DNA of 9,733 nucleotides from positions 1-9,733 of the forward strand of contig CALFUF010000171.1 of NCBI GenBank assembly GCA_937916405.1. Reading direction: 5' to 3'. The notes under the pieces were generated by a model that did no database searches, was not told the origin of the DNA, and saw only the letters and a program-made list of their open reading frames with translations. The position numbers and the translations under genes are program-made. Positions 1-6,269 of the stretch are shown here, one piece after another (the stretch's first letter is position 1; each line of letters opens with the position of its first letter). The DNA is from an uncultured Prevotella sp. GTDB taxonomy: Bacteria; Bacteroidota; Bacteroidia; Bacteroidales; Bacteroidaceae.

Positions 1-24
1 CAAATTTACGAAATTTCTACGATA

Positions 25-732
25 ATGAATACGTCAGAGGCGGAAATTACACATAATTTAATAAAAAACTATTTCTCAGAAGAAACGCTCAGTCACCTGA
101 AGCCACAACAGCAATTGTCAGGGCGTTACCAACGGCGTGCGCTGGATGTTACGCTGGCCTGTAAGTTGACGCATGTCTATGGGAAGTACCATCTGGCGAT
201 GCTTCACAGGGAGTTGGCTATGAGTGAGGAGCGGACAACCTATCAGCAGGCAGAGCAGCAGGCGGCGATGATGCGCTCGACCTTGGTCGCTTCGCTTGCG
301 AAGAACCAGATGACCCTCTTTCATTTTTCACCCTCGGACTTTATGCATACGCAGGAGGAAAGCACAGATGAGTCCATCGACACATACTTGGAGTACAAGC
401 GCATGGTAGAGGAATATAGCGACGAGCAGTTTGTGCCAAGCGTGGTGGAGCAGTTCTGTAAGATGGTGTATGAGGACGTTGAGCACTTCATCTTTTTCAA
501 GCCATTCTGCAACCTGTATTTCTCCGTCTATGCCGATGCGCTGCTGTGGTACCAGCAGGGGAAGATTGACTACGCGACGTTCTGCATGGAGTTTCAGGAA
601 CTCAGCTGGATGGATGGCAAGCGGACACCTCTCAATGGAAGGCGATTAAAGATGTATATCATGTCGATGCGAGAGGTGGTAGAATTCTACAAGTCGCTGT
701 TATTAAGATCTTCAAACACTTCCTCAAATTGA
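25..732 (+). CDS. Conserved-looking hypothetical protein, 235 aa
   Basis: I do not recognise this protein. It is soluble-looking: no signal peptide and no clear membrane segment. The N-terminal half (about residues 1-100) is polar, with Gln/Ala/Glu-rich stretches (for example QQAEQQAAMM near 75-83) likely to be helical. Residues about 120-225 are acidic and rich in aromatics (FCKMVYEDVEHFIFFKPF near 145-162, then a WYQQGKIDY segment), which suggests a compact helical domain. There are no recognisable catalytic or DNA-binding motifs. The ATG at 25 is the first in frame and has no Shine-Dalgarno sequence, which is normal in this group; its promoter would lie mostly outside the window. The last dozen codons lie opposite the end of a possible decayed minus-strand frame (687-940), so the exact C-terminus could have been reshaped. 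The long open frame and protein-like composition support a real gene; function is unknown. Confidence 0.75.
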   Translation: MNTSEAEITHNLIKNYFSEETLSHLKPQQQLSGRYQRRALDVTLACKLTHVYGKYHLAMLHRELAMSEERTTYQQAEQQAAMMRSTLVASLAKNQMTLFHFSPSDFMHTQEESTDESIDTYLEYKRMVEEYSDEQFVPSVVEQFCKMVYEDVEHFIFFKPFCNLYFSVYADALLWYQQGKIDYATFCMEFQELSWMDGKRTPLNGRRLKMYIMSMREVVEFYKSLLLRSSNTSSN

Positions 733-940
733 TCTTTGAACCACAAGGGCGGATTGTCCTCCACCCTGTGAATATGGCTTTTTGTGATGTGCAGAGCTTT
801 TGCACCATGCCACAGACGACAGACCATTCACAATACTTCACCTGAATCAGATTATGGTTAGGAACCCTGACAGAGAAAACGCCATTGGTTATCTCTTTGA
901 TGTAATCGTATTATTCTTGAAATTCTTTACTATAAGCCAT
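687..940 (-). pseudogene. Possible decayed small gene (two broken reading frames)
   Basis: Read on the minus strand, 940 to about 805 gives protein-like text beginning MAYSKEFQE, then a TAA stop at 913-911, then YDYIKEITNGVFSVRVPNHN and onward to CEWSVVCGMV. A different minus frame carries protein-like text from about 795 down to a TAG at 689-687, including VEDNPPLWFKDQFEEVFEDL. Joining them needs one stop read-through and one frameshift, as expected for a decayed gene of about 80 codons. The 3' end overlaps the end of the convergent hypothetical gene by about 45 bp. I cannot name a family. The alternative is that these are chance open frames; the call rests only on how natural the peptides look. 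Confidence 0.22.
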
Positions 941-1028
941 TATCTGACAATATTTGGTTTAGATAAATTTCTCACACTCAAGAATACAAATAAATTTGCA
1001 TTCTCTTCACTTAATCGAAATTTTACAC

Positions 1029-1036
1029 TATCTTTG
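1029..1036 (+). promoter_or_regulatory. Second TAnnTTTG -7-like element
   Basis: TATCTTTG matches the Bacteroidetes -7 consensus TAnnTTTG. It lies in the 11-nt string CACTATCTTTG (1026-1036), which recurs exactly at 1109-1119, 83 bp downstream. No TTTG -33 element sits 19-21 bp upstream; the nearest TTTG is at 995-998, 30 bp away. It may be an alternative upstream start site for the flavoprotein gene or a copied promoter fragment. Confidence 0.35.
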
Positions 1037-1076
1037 ACTTTCAGTCGAAGATTGGCGGCGCCTCAAAAGAAAAAAT

Positions 1077-1090
1077 AAATAAATTTATTT
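1077..1090. repeat. 14-bp AT-only palindrome at the promoter
   Basis: AAATAAATTTATTT is a perfect self-complementary 14-mer centred between 1083 and 1084. It ends within the -33 element of the flavoprotein promoter, so it could be an operator or an UP-like AT-rich element. Pure A/T palindromes also arise easily by chance in AT-rich spacer. Confidence 0.4.
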
Positions 1091-1119
1091 TGTTCTTTGC
1101 TCGGTTTGCACTATCTTTG
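1089..1119 (+). promoter_or_regulatory. Bacteroidetes-type sigma promoter for the flavoprotein gene
   Basis: A -33 TTTG (1089-1092) and a -7 TATCTTTG (1112-1119) are separated by 19 bp, matching the established primary-sigma promoter of Bacteroides and relatives (TTTG, about 19-21 bp, TAnnTTTG). Transcription would begin around 1124-1127 and leave a short leader of about 22-25 nt, A-rich and without a Shine-Dalgarno sequence, before the ATG at 1149. Confidence 0.75.
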
Positions 1120-1148
1120 CATGACTAAAACCTAAAACAAATACGTTT

Positions 1149-1769
1149 ATGAAAGTATTACTTATTAACGGTAGTGCCAACAGGAAAGGCAACACGTTTA
1201 CGGCACTCTCTGAGGTTGCCCAACAATTAGAAAAGAACGGTATTCAGACTGAAATCATGCAGTTAGGCAATAAACCCGTTCGTGGCTGCATCGCTTGTGG
1301 CCAGTGTCAGTCGAGACAACTTGGATGTTGTGTTTTTGACGATGATGTCTGCAACCGCATAGTGGAGAAACTGAATGAGTCCGATGCGCTTATCGTCGGA
1401 TCTCCCGTCTATTACGGTCAGCCCAACGGAGCCGTGATGGCTGTGCTACAACGTGCCTTCTTCTCTGGTGCCAAGGTTCAGAACAAGCCTGCTGCAGCCG
1501 TGGCCATTTGCCGTCGTGGCGGTGCTACTGCTGCCTACCAGACCCTGAACATGATATTTGAGATGATGAACATGCCCGTAGTCACTTCCCAATACTGGAA
1601 CATCGCCTACGGCTTGACACCAGGTGAAGCAACTCAGGATACTGAGGGTATGCAGACCATGCGCACGCTGGCAGATAACATGGCTTGGCTCTTGAAGAAG
1701 ATTCATGCCAACGGCACTCCTGACTATCCCGAGCGTGAGCCGTGGCAGGGTATGAACTTTATCAGATAA
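1149..1769 (+). CDS. Flavodoxin-family / iron-sulfur flavoprotein-like NAD(P)H reductase
   Basis: This 206-residue protein has the NADPH-dependent FMN reductase/flavodoxin-like fold. The N-terminus MKVLLINGSANRKGNT is the first beta strand followed by the FMN phosphate-binding loop (GSANRKGNT, residues 8-16). GSPVYYGQPNG (84-94) is the second flavin loop, and CRRGG (121-125) follows the next strand. Residues 47-60 hold Cys47-X2-Cys50-X2-Cys53-X6-Cys60, which fits the compact motif CX2CX2CX4-7C of archaeal and bacterial iron-sulfur flavoproteins that bind a 4Fe-4S cluster near FMN. Cys61 and Cys68 are additional. The likely role is cytoplasmic electron transfer or reduction of small acceptors; the physiological substrate cannot be read from sequence. 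It has its own promoter, and the next gene has a separate -7 element, so it is probably monocistronic. The family call is firm; cluster binding is an inference from the motif. Confidence 0.9.
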   Translation: MKVLLINGSANRKGNTFTALSEVAQQLEKNGIQTEIMQLGNKPVRGCIACGQCQSRQLGCCVFDDDVCNRIVEKLNESDALIVGSPVYYGQPNGAVMAVLQRAFFSGAKVQNKPAAAVAICRRGGATAAYQTLNMIFEMMNMPVVTSQYWNIAYGLTPGEATQDTEGMQTMRTLADNMAWLLKKIHANGTPDYPEREPWQGMNFIR

Positions 1770-1834
1770 TAGAAATATCAGTAGATAAATTGGAATTTAG
1801 CGTCCCGAAAACTAAGCAATAAAAATAAATTTTG

Positions 1835-1842
1835 TATCTTTG
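1835..1842 (+). promoter_or_regulatory. -7 promoter element for the sensor phosphatase gene
   Basis: TATCTTTG matches TAnnTTTG exactly and lies 24 bp before the ATG at 1867, with an A/T-rich tract upstream (about 1819-1833). No good TTTG -33 sits at 19-21 bp spacing. Initiation would fall near 1848-1850, giving a leader shorter than 20 nt. A proper -7 placed this close to the start supports independent transcription of the phosphatase and downstream CotH gene. Confidence 0.6.
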
Positions 1843-1866
1843 CATCCGAGAATATGAAAAAGTAAA

Positions 1867-3810
1867 ATGGGCAAAAAGAGAGTGAAAAAGTTGTCGAACC
1901 GTATCACTTGGCGCGTTATCGGAATTATCATTTTCTTCAATGTAATTATCATTGGGGCTATTAATGCTTTCCTGCTCGGCTACTCATTTTACAACGGCAA
2001 CATGTGCGGACAGTATGTGGTCAACGGCATAGGCGGAAATATGCAAACGCTAGTCCAGGCGGTGAAGGCAACAGCCTTTAACAACAGGGCTGAGGTAGAG
2101 GCTAACATGGAAAGTCCTGAGAAGGTCTTTGAGACATTGGAACACATATTGCAGGTCAACAACCGACTGGTGGGAAGCTTTGCCGCTTTCGAACCCGACT
2201 ACTTCAAAGAACAGGGACGATGGTTTGAGGCGAACGCTTATTTCTCTGACAGCATACATATAGTACGCCGACAGCTGGGCTCAGAGCAACATGACTACCT
2301 CAATAAGGAGTGGTATCGGAAAGCGATGGCATTAGGAAAGTATGACGATGGCTATCTGACTGATCCGTACTACGACTACTCCGTAGACAGCACGATGTAC
2401 TGCAGCTATGTGCTACCCATCTTCGACCGCCAGGGGCGCAAGGTTGGTGTCTATGGCATTGACTTAGACATGAGTTGGCTTGATAAGGCTCTCAATAATC
2501 ATGAGGAAATCATCAAAGAGGAATTCTTCGATGCCCCTAATCTCTTTGACAATTCCGACAAGGTGCTCTTCAATATTGTGATTCTCGACAGCAAAGGCAG
2601 GTTTGTGGTTGGTACAGACTCTGTGGATATCAATCTTCTGAGAGGTGAGAAGAAAGAGCTGTTAGACATGTCGATGAAGGATCTGGTGCATACTCCTTAT
2701 TATATCAATACCAAGCTGTTAGGTAATACCGGCTGGACGTTGGCTGTGATACAGCATCGCGACATGGTGTTCATGTGGGGATTCCTGTTGGCTGTGCTGA
2801 TCGTGTTCGTCATGTGTGTAGGTGGCATCGTCATCTTCTGCGTCACCAGCTGGAGCATCCGTCGTGCCACCCTCCCCTTGGGCTTCCTGTCCAAATCTGC
2901 CCATGAGGTCGCCAAGGGAAACTTCAACACCCTGTTGCCCAAGTTCAAGCACAAAGACGAGGTGACCCGACTGCGTAATTCATTTGCCGCCATGCAGGTT
3001 TCACTCAAGCAGTATGTCAGCGAGCTGAAGGAGTCAACGGCTGCCAAGGCTTCGATGGAGAGTGAGCTCAACATCGCCCACAAGATTCAGATGTCGATGC
3101 TGCCCAAGTCGTTAACTCCCTTGCAACGCACAGATATTGAATTGTATGCCTCGCTGACACCAGCCAAGGCTGTTGGTGGCGACCTATACGACTTCTTCAT
3201 GCACGATGACAGGTTATACTTTTGCATTGGCGACGTATCGGGAAAGGGTGTTCCAGCCTCGCTAGTGATGGCTGTCACCAGAACCCTATTCCGCAACATC
3301 TCTGCCCATACCAAAGAGCCGAGACTTATTGTGGATATCATGAACAAGAACATCTGCGAGGGTAATGACAATAATATGTTCGTCACGCTGTTCGTTGGTG
3401 TGCTCGATTTGGTGAGCGGTCACTTGCGCTATTGTAATGCAGGGCATAACCCTCCCGTCCTGAATACTCAGTTCCTTCCTGTCGTAGCGAATCTGCCTGT
3501 TGGTATGATGACTGAGTGGGAGTATCAGGAACAAGAGCTCATGCTGGATACTAACAGCATCTTATTCCTCTATACCGATGGACTGACGGAGGCAGAGAAT
3601 GCCGCCTATGAGCTCATGGATGAGGAGCGTGTTATGGATGTCGTCGCAGAATTCTTTGCAAAGAACCCCTCCCAGGGTGATATCGGCTCGCCCCAAGAGC
3701 TTGTCGAGGCGATGACTGACGCAACCCACCAGTTTGTGGGCAACCATGAGCAGAACGACGACCTCACCATGATGGCGATTAAGTGGAAAGGTGGAGACGT
3801 CCAAAACTAA
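1867..3810 (+). CDS. Membrane sensor PP2C/SpoIIE-type serine phosphatase (Cache-HAMP-PP2C)
   Basis: This 647-residue inner-membrane receptor resembles RsbU/SpoIIE phosphatases, which dephosphorylate STAS-domain anti-anti-sigma proteins in partner-switching pathways. In order: a basic N-terminus; TM1 (about 15-40); an extracytoplasmic sensor (about 41-298) with Cache-like features, such as EWYRKA (148-153), DPYYD (166-170) and PIFDRQGRKVGVYGIDLDM (184-202); TM2 (about 300-327); HAMP (about 328-384, with PL near 336 and DEV at 364-366); a short helical linker; and the PP2C domain (about 398-642). The PP2C domain opens with LNIAHKIQMSMLP. Likely metal ligands are Asp439 (GGDLYDF), Asp456 (GDVSGKG), Asp571 (YTDG) and Asp631/632 (NDDLT), and AGHNPP is at 525-530, so the catalytic site looks complete. 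No STAS or anti-sigma kinase gene is in the window, so the target lies elsewhere. The ATG at 1867 gives a positively charged start before TM1. It is probably co-transcribed with the CotH gene 32 bp downstream. Confidence 0.93.
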   Translation: MGKKRVKKLSNRITWRVIGIIIFFNVIIIGAINAFLLGYSFYNGNMCGQYVVNGIGGNMQTLVQAVKATAFNNRAEVEANMESPEKVFETLEHILQVNNRLVGSFAAFEPDYFKEQGRWFEANAYFSDSIHIVRRQLGSEQHDYLNKEWYRKAMALGKYDDGYLTDPYYDYSVDSTMYCSYVLPIFDRQGRKVGVYGIDLDMSWLDKALNNHEEIIKEEFFDAPNLFDNSDKVLFNIVILDSKGRFVVGTDSVDINLLRGEKKELLDMSMKDLVHTPYYINTKLLGNTGWTLAVIQHRDMVFMWGFLLAVLIVFVMCVGGIVIFCVTSWSIRRATLPLGFLSKSAHEVAKGNFNTLLPKFKHKDEVTRLRNSFAAMQVSLKQYVSELKESTAAKASMESELNIAHKIQMSMLPKSLTPLQRTDIELYASLTPAKAVGGDLYDFFMHDDRLYFCIGDVSGKGVPASLVMAVTRTLFRNISAHTKEPRLIVDIMNKNICEGNDNNMFVTLFVGVLDLVSGHLRYCNAGHNPPVLNTQFLPVVANLPVGMMTEWEYQEQELMLDTNSILFLYTDGLTEAENAAYELMDEERVMDVVAEFFAKNPSQGDIGSPQELVEAMTDATHQFVGNHEQNDDLTMMAIKWKGGDVQN

Positions 3811-3843
3811 AGACAACTGAATTAATAATAAAACTAAAGACAA
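3803..3843 (+). repeat. 14-nt direct repeat across the phosphatase-CotH junction
   Basis: AAAACTAAAGACAA occurs at 3803-3816, spanning the phosphatase stop codon, and again at 3830-3843, where its last base is the first base of the CotH start codon. The copies start 27 bp apart. The second copy forms the A-rich ribosome-entry region of the CotH gene. It may reflect a small tandem duplication that built the intergenic spacer; chance is less likely at 14 of 14 identity, even in A-rich DNA. Confidence 0.6.
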
Positions 3844-6203
3844 TGAAACTAAAATTAACTATGCTTGCCTCGTGTATGCTTCTCGCTGGCACAACGGCAC
3901 AAGCGCAACTGGTTATCAACGAACTGATGCAGTCGAATATTGATTGTATCATGGATGACCTTAACGATTTCCCTGACTCGTGGGTGGAACTTTATAATAG
4001 TGGTACCACTTCCGTCAACCTCAACAGTTATAAATTAGGGAAAAACGACAAAGAGTCAAAAGCTTGGCAACTGCCCAACAAGACGATTGGCCCCAAGCAG
4101 TTTGTCACCATCTATTGTGACAAGGAGGAGAAAGACCTGCATACCGACTTCCGTCTGGAGTCTGGAAAGGGTTGCGAGGTGTATCTCTTCAAAGGCGGAG
4201 AGGTCGTCGATCAGGTGACGGGTTTGAAGAAACAACCTGCCCCCAACATTGCTTATGGTCGAAAGACGGACGGCAGTGACTCATGGGGCTACCAAGCTGA
4301 GCCAACCCCTGGCAAGACCAACTGCGGCAAGACTGTGAAGGATATCTTAGGAGAACCTGTCTTCAGTGAGAAAGGAGGAGTATTCACCACTGCCGGCACC
4401 CATCAACTGACACTCTCTCTGCCAGAAGGAAGTCCTGCTGGAGCTGTCATCCGATATACGACCAATGGAGTGGAGCCTACGAAGACGAGTACGCTTTATA
4501 CCTCACCCATTACGTTCAGTAGCAACCGCACCATTCGTGCTACGATATTCTGCGACGGATATATGTCCCCTCGCTCTACTGTTCATTCGTATATCTTCTT
4601 TACAAGTCGTCAACTGACCTTACCCGTCGTGTCGATTGTGATAGACAATAAATATCTGAACGACTCAAAGATCGGTATCTATGTGGATGGAAATTATCAG
4701 AGCGGCAAAAAGAACTACGAGTTCGATTGGCGCAGACCTATCAACTTCGAGTATTTCGAGAATGGCAATGAGGAAAGCCAGTTGAACCAGCTTTGTGAGA
4801 CTCGCATCATGGGAGGTGCCACCCGTAGCAATCCCCTCAAGTCGCTCGCTATCTATGCCAACAAACGATTCGGGGAGAAACGTCTACAATATGAGTTCTT
4901 CCCTGACCAGCGTCCTGGTATCACAGACTTCAAGTCGATAGCCCTTCGCAATGCGGGTAATGACTTCGACTATCTTTATATGCGTGATGCCATCATCCAA
5001 AGGAACATGGCTGAGCACGTGGACCTTGACTGGCAGTCATGGCGACCCGTCATCTTCTATATCAATGGCATCTATAAAGGTATACTGAATATCCGCGACC
5101 GCTCTAATGAGGATAATGTCTATTCCTATTATGACGGACTGGAGGATGTTGACATGTTTGAGAACTGGAACGAGCTGAAAGAAGGTGACTGGGACAATTA
5201 CAATGCCTTCAAGGCTTTCTATGCGGAGCATGGACACACCCTTGCCGAATATGAGCAATGGATGGATTGTGGGGAGTTTGCCAACCTCATGATCATGAAC
5301 CTCTATTATAACAATCAGGACTTTCCTGGTAACAATATCGTGATGTGGCGACCAAAGACGGAGGGTGGCAGATGGCGTTGGATAGCCAAGGACACTGACT
5401 TCGGCTTAGGACTCTATGGATCTTCAGCATCCTACAATACCATACAATGGCTTCATAATCCTAACTATGACAATGATCGTGCATGGGCTAACCAATATGA
5501 GCACACCCGTTTGTTCCGCCGACTGATGGAAGATCCTGACTTCTTCAATATGTTCATTGACCGCTGTGCCGTCTATATGGGCGACTTCCTCAACGAGAAA
5601 GGTACTCGTGAAGTGTGGGACCCTATGTATGAAATGATTAAACTGGAATATCCCAATCATCGTAATCTCTTCAATCCATGGTGGCCTAACTACAACGATG
5701 AACTTAATAATGCCCGCAAATGGGTTAAAGACCGTACAGACATCTTCTATAAGCAGATTGCGGATTACTATCAGTTAGGAACGCCAACTGCGATGACCAT
5801 CAATAAAGATATGGACGACCTTGGGAATATCCAGATTACTGTTAACGACATCCCTTTAAGCAAGGGGGTCTTCGAGGGAAAATTCTTTGGAGGTAGAAAT
5901 GTCCGTCTGAATGCTACCCCTGCTGATGGAAAGCAAGTGACTGGATGGAATATTACTACTGTGTCTGCTGTTGGTACAGTCACACAATCACAGGTGGACG
6001 GTGCTTCCCATACCTTTACGATGCCGACAGGTGGTAACGTCATTATTAAGGCTGTCCTTGGTGCCACTGCTATTCAGACCGTCAAGCAGGACGAAAAGGC
6101 TCATGAGAATGTATGGTATAATCTCCAAGGGCATCGTCTGACGGGACAACCGACCCAACGAGGTATCTATATCAACGAAGGGAAGAAGGTCTTTACTAAA
6201 TAA
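3843..6203 (+). CDS. Secreted CotH-kinase-family protein with lamin-tail domain
   Basis: The start at 3843 gives 786 residues beginning MKLKLTMLASCMLLAGTTAQA, a signal peptide with predicted cleavage after Ala21. The in-frame ATG at 3783 would lie inside the phosphatase gene and add 20 charged residues, so it is rejected. Domains in order: lamin-tail-like (about 22-160; LVINEL, DSWVELYN, closing PTPGKTN); a chitobiase C-terminal-like beta domain (about 171-252; IRYTTNGVEPT); CotH (about 255-640) with KSLAIYANKRFG (333-344), RDAIIQRN (381-388), NGIYKGILNIRD (408-419) and WRWIAKDTDFGLGLYG (511-526), where Asp517/Asp519 fit the metal-binding DxD; a beta repeat-like domain (about 674-740); and a tail (757-786) with WYNLQGHRL and RGIYI..GKKV. 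CotH proteins are atypical kinases that phosphorylate secreted or surface proteins in Bacillus spores; the substrate here is unknown. The tail resembles short C-terminal modules common in secreted Bacteroidales proteins and may be a type IX sorting signal. The lamin-tail and beta domains suggest surface or polymer binding. Confidence 0.9.
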   Translation: MKLKLTMLASCMLLAGTTAQAQLVINELMQSNIDCIMDDLNDFPDSWVELYNSGTTSVNLNSYKLGKNDKESKAWQLPNKTIGPKQFVTIYCDKEEKDLHTDFRLESGKGCEVYLFKGGEVVDQVTGLKKQPAPNIAYGRKTDGSDSWGYQAEPTPGKTNCGKTVKDILGEPVFSEKGGVFTTAGTHQLTLSLPEGSPAGAVIRYTTNGVEPTKTSTLYTSPITFSSNRTIRATIFCDGYMSPRSTVHSYIFFTSRQLTLPVVSIVIDNKYLNDSKIGIYVDGNYQSGKKNYEFDWRRPINFEYFENGNEESQLNQLCETRIMGGATRSNPLKSLAIYANKRFGEKRLQYEFFPDQRPGITDFKSIALRNAGNDFDYLYMRDAIIQRNMAEHVDLDWQSWRPVIFYINGIYKGILNIRDRSNEDNVYSYYDGLEDVDMFENWNELKEGDWDNYNAFKAFYAEHGHTLAEYEQWMDCGEFANLMIMNLYYNNQDFPGNNIVMWRPKTEGGRWRWIAKDTDFGLGLYGSSASYNTIQWLHNPNYDNDRAWANQYEHTRLFRRLMEDPDFFNMFIDRCAVYMGDFLNEKGTREVWDPMYEMIKLEYPNHRNLFNPWWPNYNDELNNARKWVKDRTDIFYKQIADYYQLGTPTAMTINKDMDDLGNIQITVNDIPLSKGVFEGKFFGGRNVRLNATPADGKQVTGWNITTVSAVGTVTQSQVDGASHTFTMPTGGNVIIKAVLGATAIQTVKQDEKAHENVWYNLQGHRLTGQPTQRGIYINEGKKVFTK

Positions 6204-6208
6204 CAACT

Positions 6209-6250
6209 AAGAAAGAGGGATGGGTCATCGGACTCATCCCTCTTTCTTTT
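6209..6250. terminator. Bidirectional intrinsic terminator between converging units
   Basis: AAGAAAGAGGGATGGGTC (6209-6226) pairs with GACTCATCCCTCTTTCTT (6231-6248) around a four-base ATCG loop. On the plus strand all 18 positions pair, one as G-U. On the minus strand that position becomes an A-C mismatch. A pyrimidine run (TCTTTCTTTT, 6241-6250) forms the plus-strand U-rich end. The hairpin starts 5 bp after the CotH stop and lies about 20 bp beyond the atpG stop, so it can end both transcripts; the plus strand looks favoured. Confidence 0.9.
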
Positions 6251-6269
6251 ACTAGTATAAACTGACAGA

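Larger units (their letters stand above)
733..1148. other. Intergenic region without an intact gene
   Basis: This 416 bp gap separates the hypothetical gene from the flavoprotein gene. Its left two thirds contain only the possible decayed minus-strand frames. A plus-strand open frame at 800-1078 is antisense to those frames, rich in Phe/Leu/Asn as expected for AT-rich spacer, and is not credible as a gene. From about 990 rightwards the DNA is AT-rich and carries several promoter-like motifs: TAAATTTG at 991-998, TATCTTTG at 1029-1036 and TATCTTTG at 1112-1119. It also has a GGCGCC palindrome at 1057-1062 and an AT-only palindrome at 1077-1090. I see no convincing intrinsic terminator for the upstream gene. 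Confidence 0.6.

Noticed and set aside
958..1077. Minus-strand frame reading GAANLRLKVKDSVKFRLSEE and onward, through the promoter region
   Set aside because: It has no ATG and its codons are the reverse complement of promoter motifs; it is better explained as spacer DNA than as a gene.
800..1078. Plus-strand 92-codon open frame before the flavoprotein gene
   Set aside because: It is antisense to the protein-like minus frames, runs through the promoter block, and its composition (Phe, Leu, Asn, Lys) is that of AT-rich spacer.
1854..1865. Three-codon mini-ORF (ATGAAAAAGTAA) ending one base before the phosphatase ATG
   Set aside because: Such short frames are common in A-rich leaders and nothing suggests attenuation or coupling.
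2700..3083. Minus-strand open frame opposite the phosphatase HAMP region
   Set aside because: It lies wholly within the unambiguous phosphatase coding frame and shows no initiation signals.
3783..3842. Upstream in-frame ATG extending the CotH protein by 20 residues
   Set aside because: It overlaps the phosphatase gene and would bury the signal peptide behind a charged leader; the ATG at 3843 starts a normal signal peptide.
3843..3905. Lipobox-like LASC at residues 8-11 of the CotH protein
   Set aside because: The hydrophobic stretch before Cys11 is too short and the residues after it are still hydrophobic; cleavage after AQA at 21 is a better signal peptide I site.
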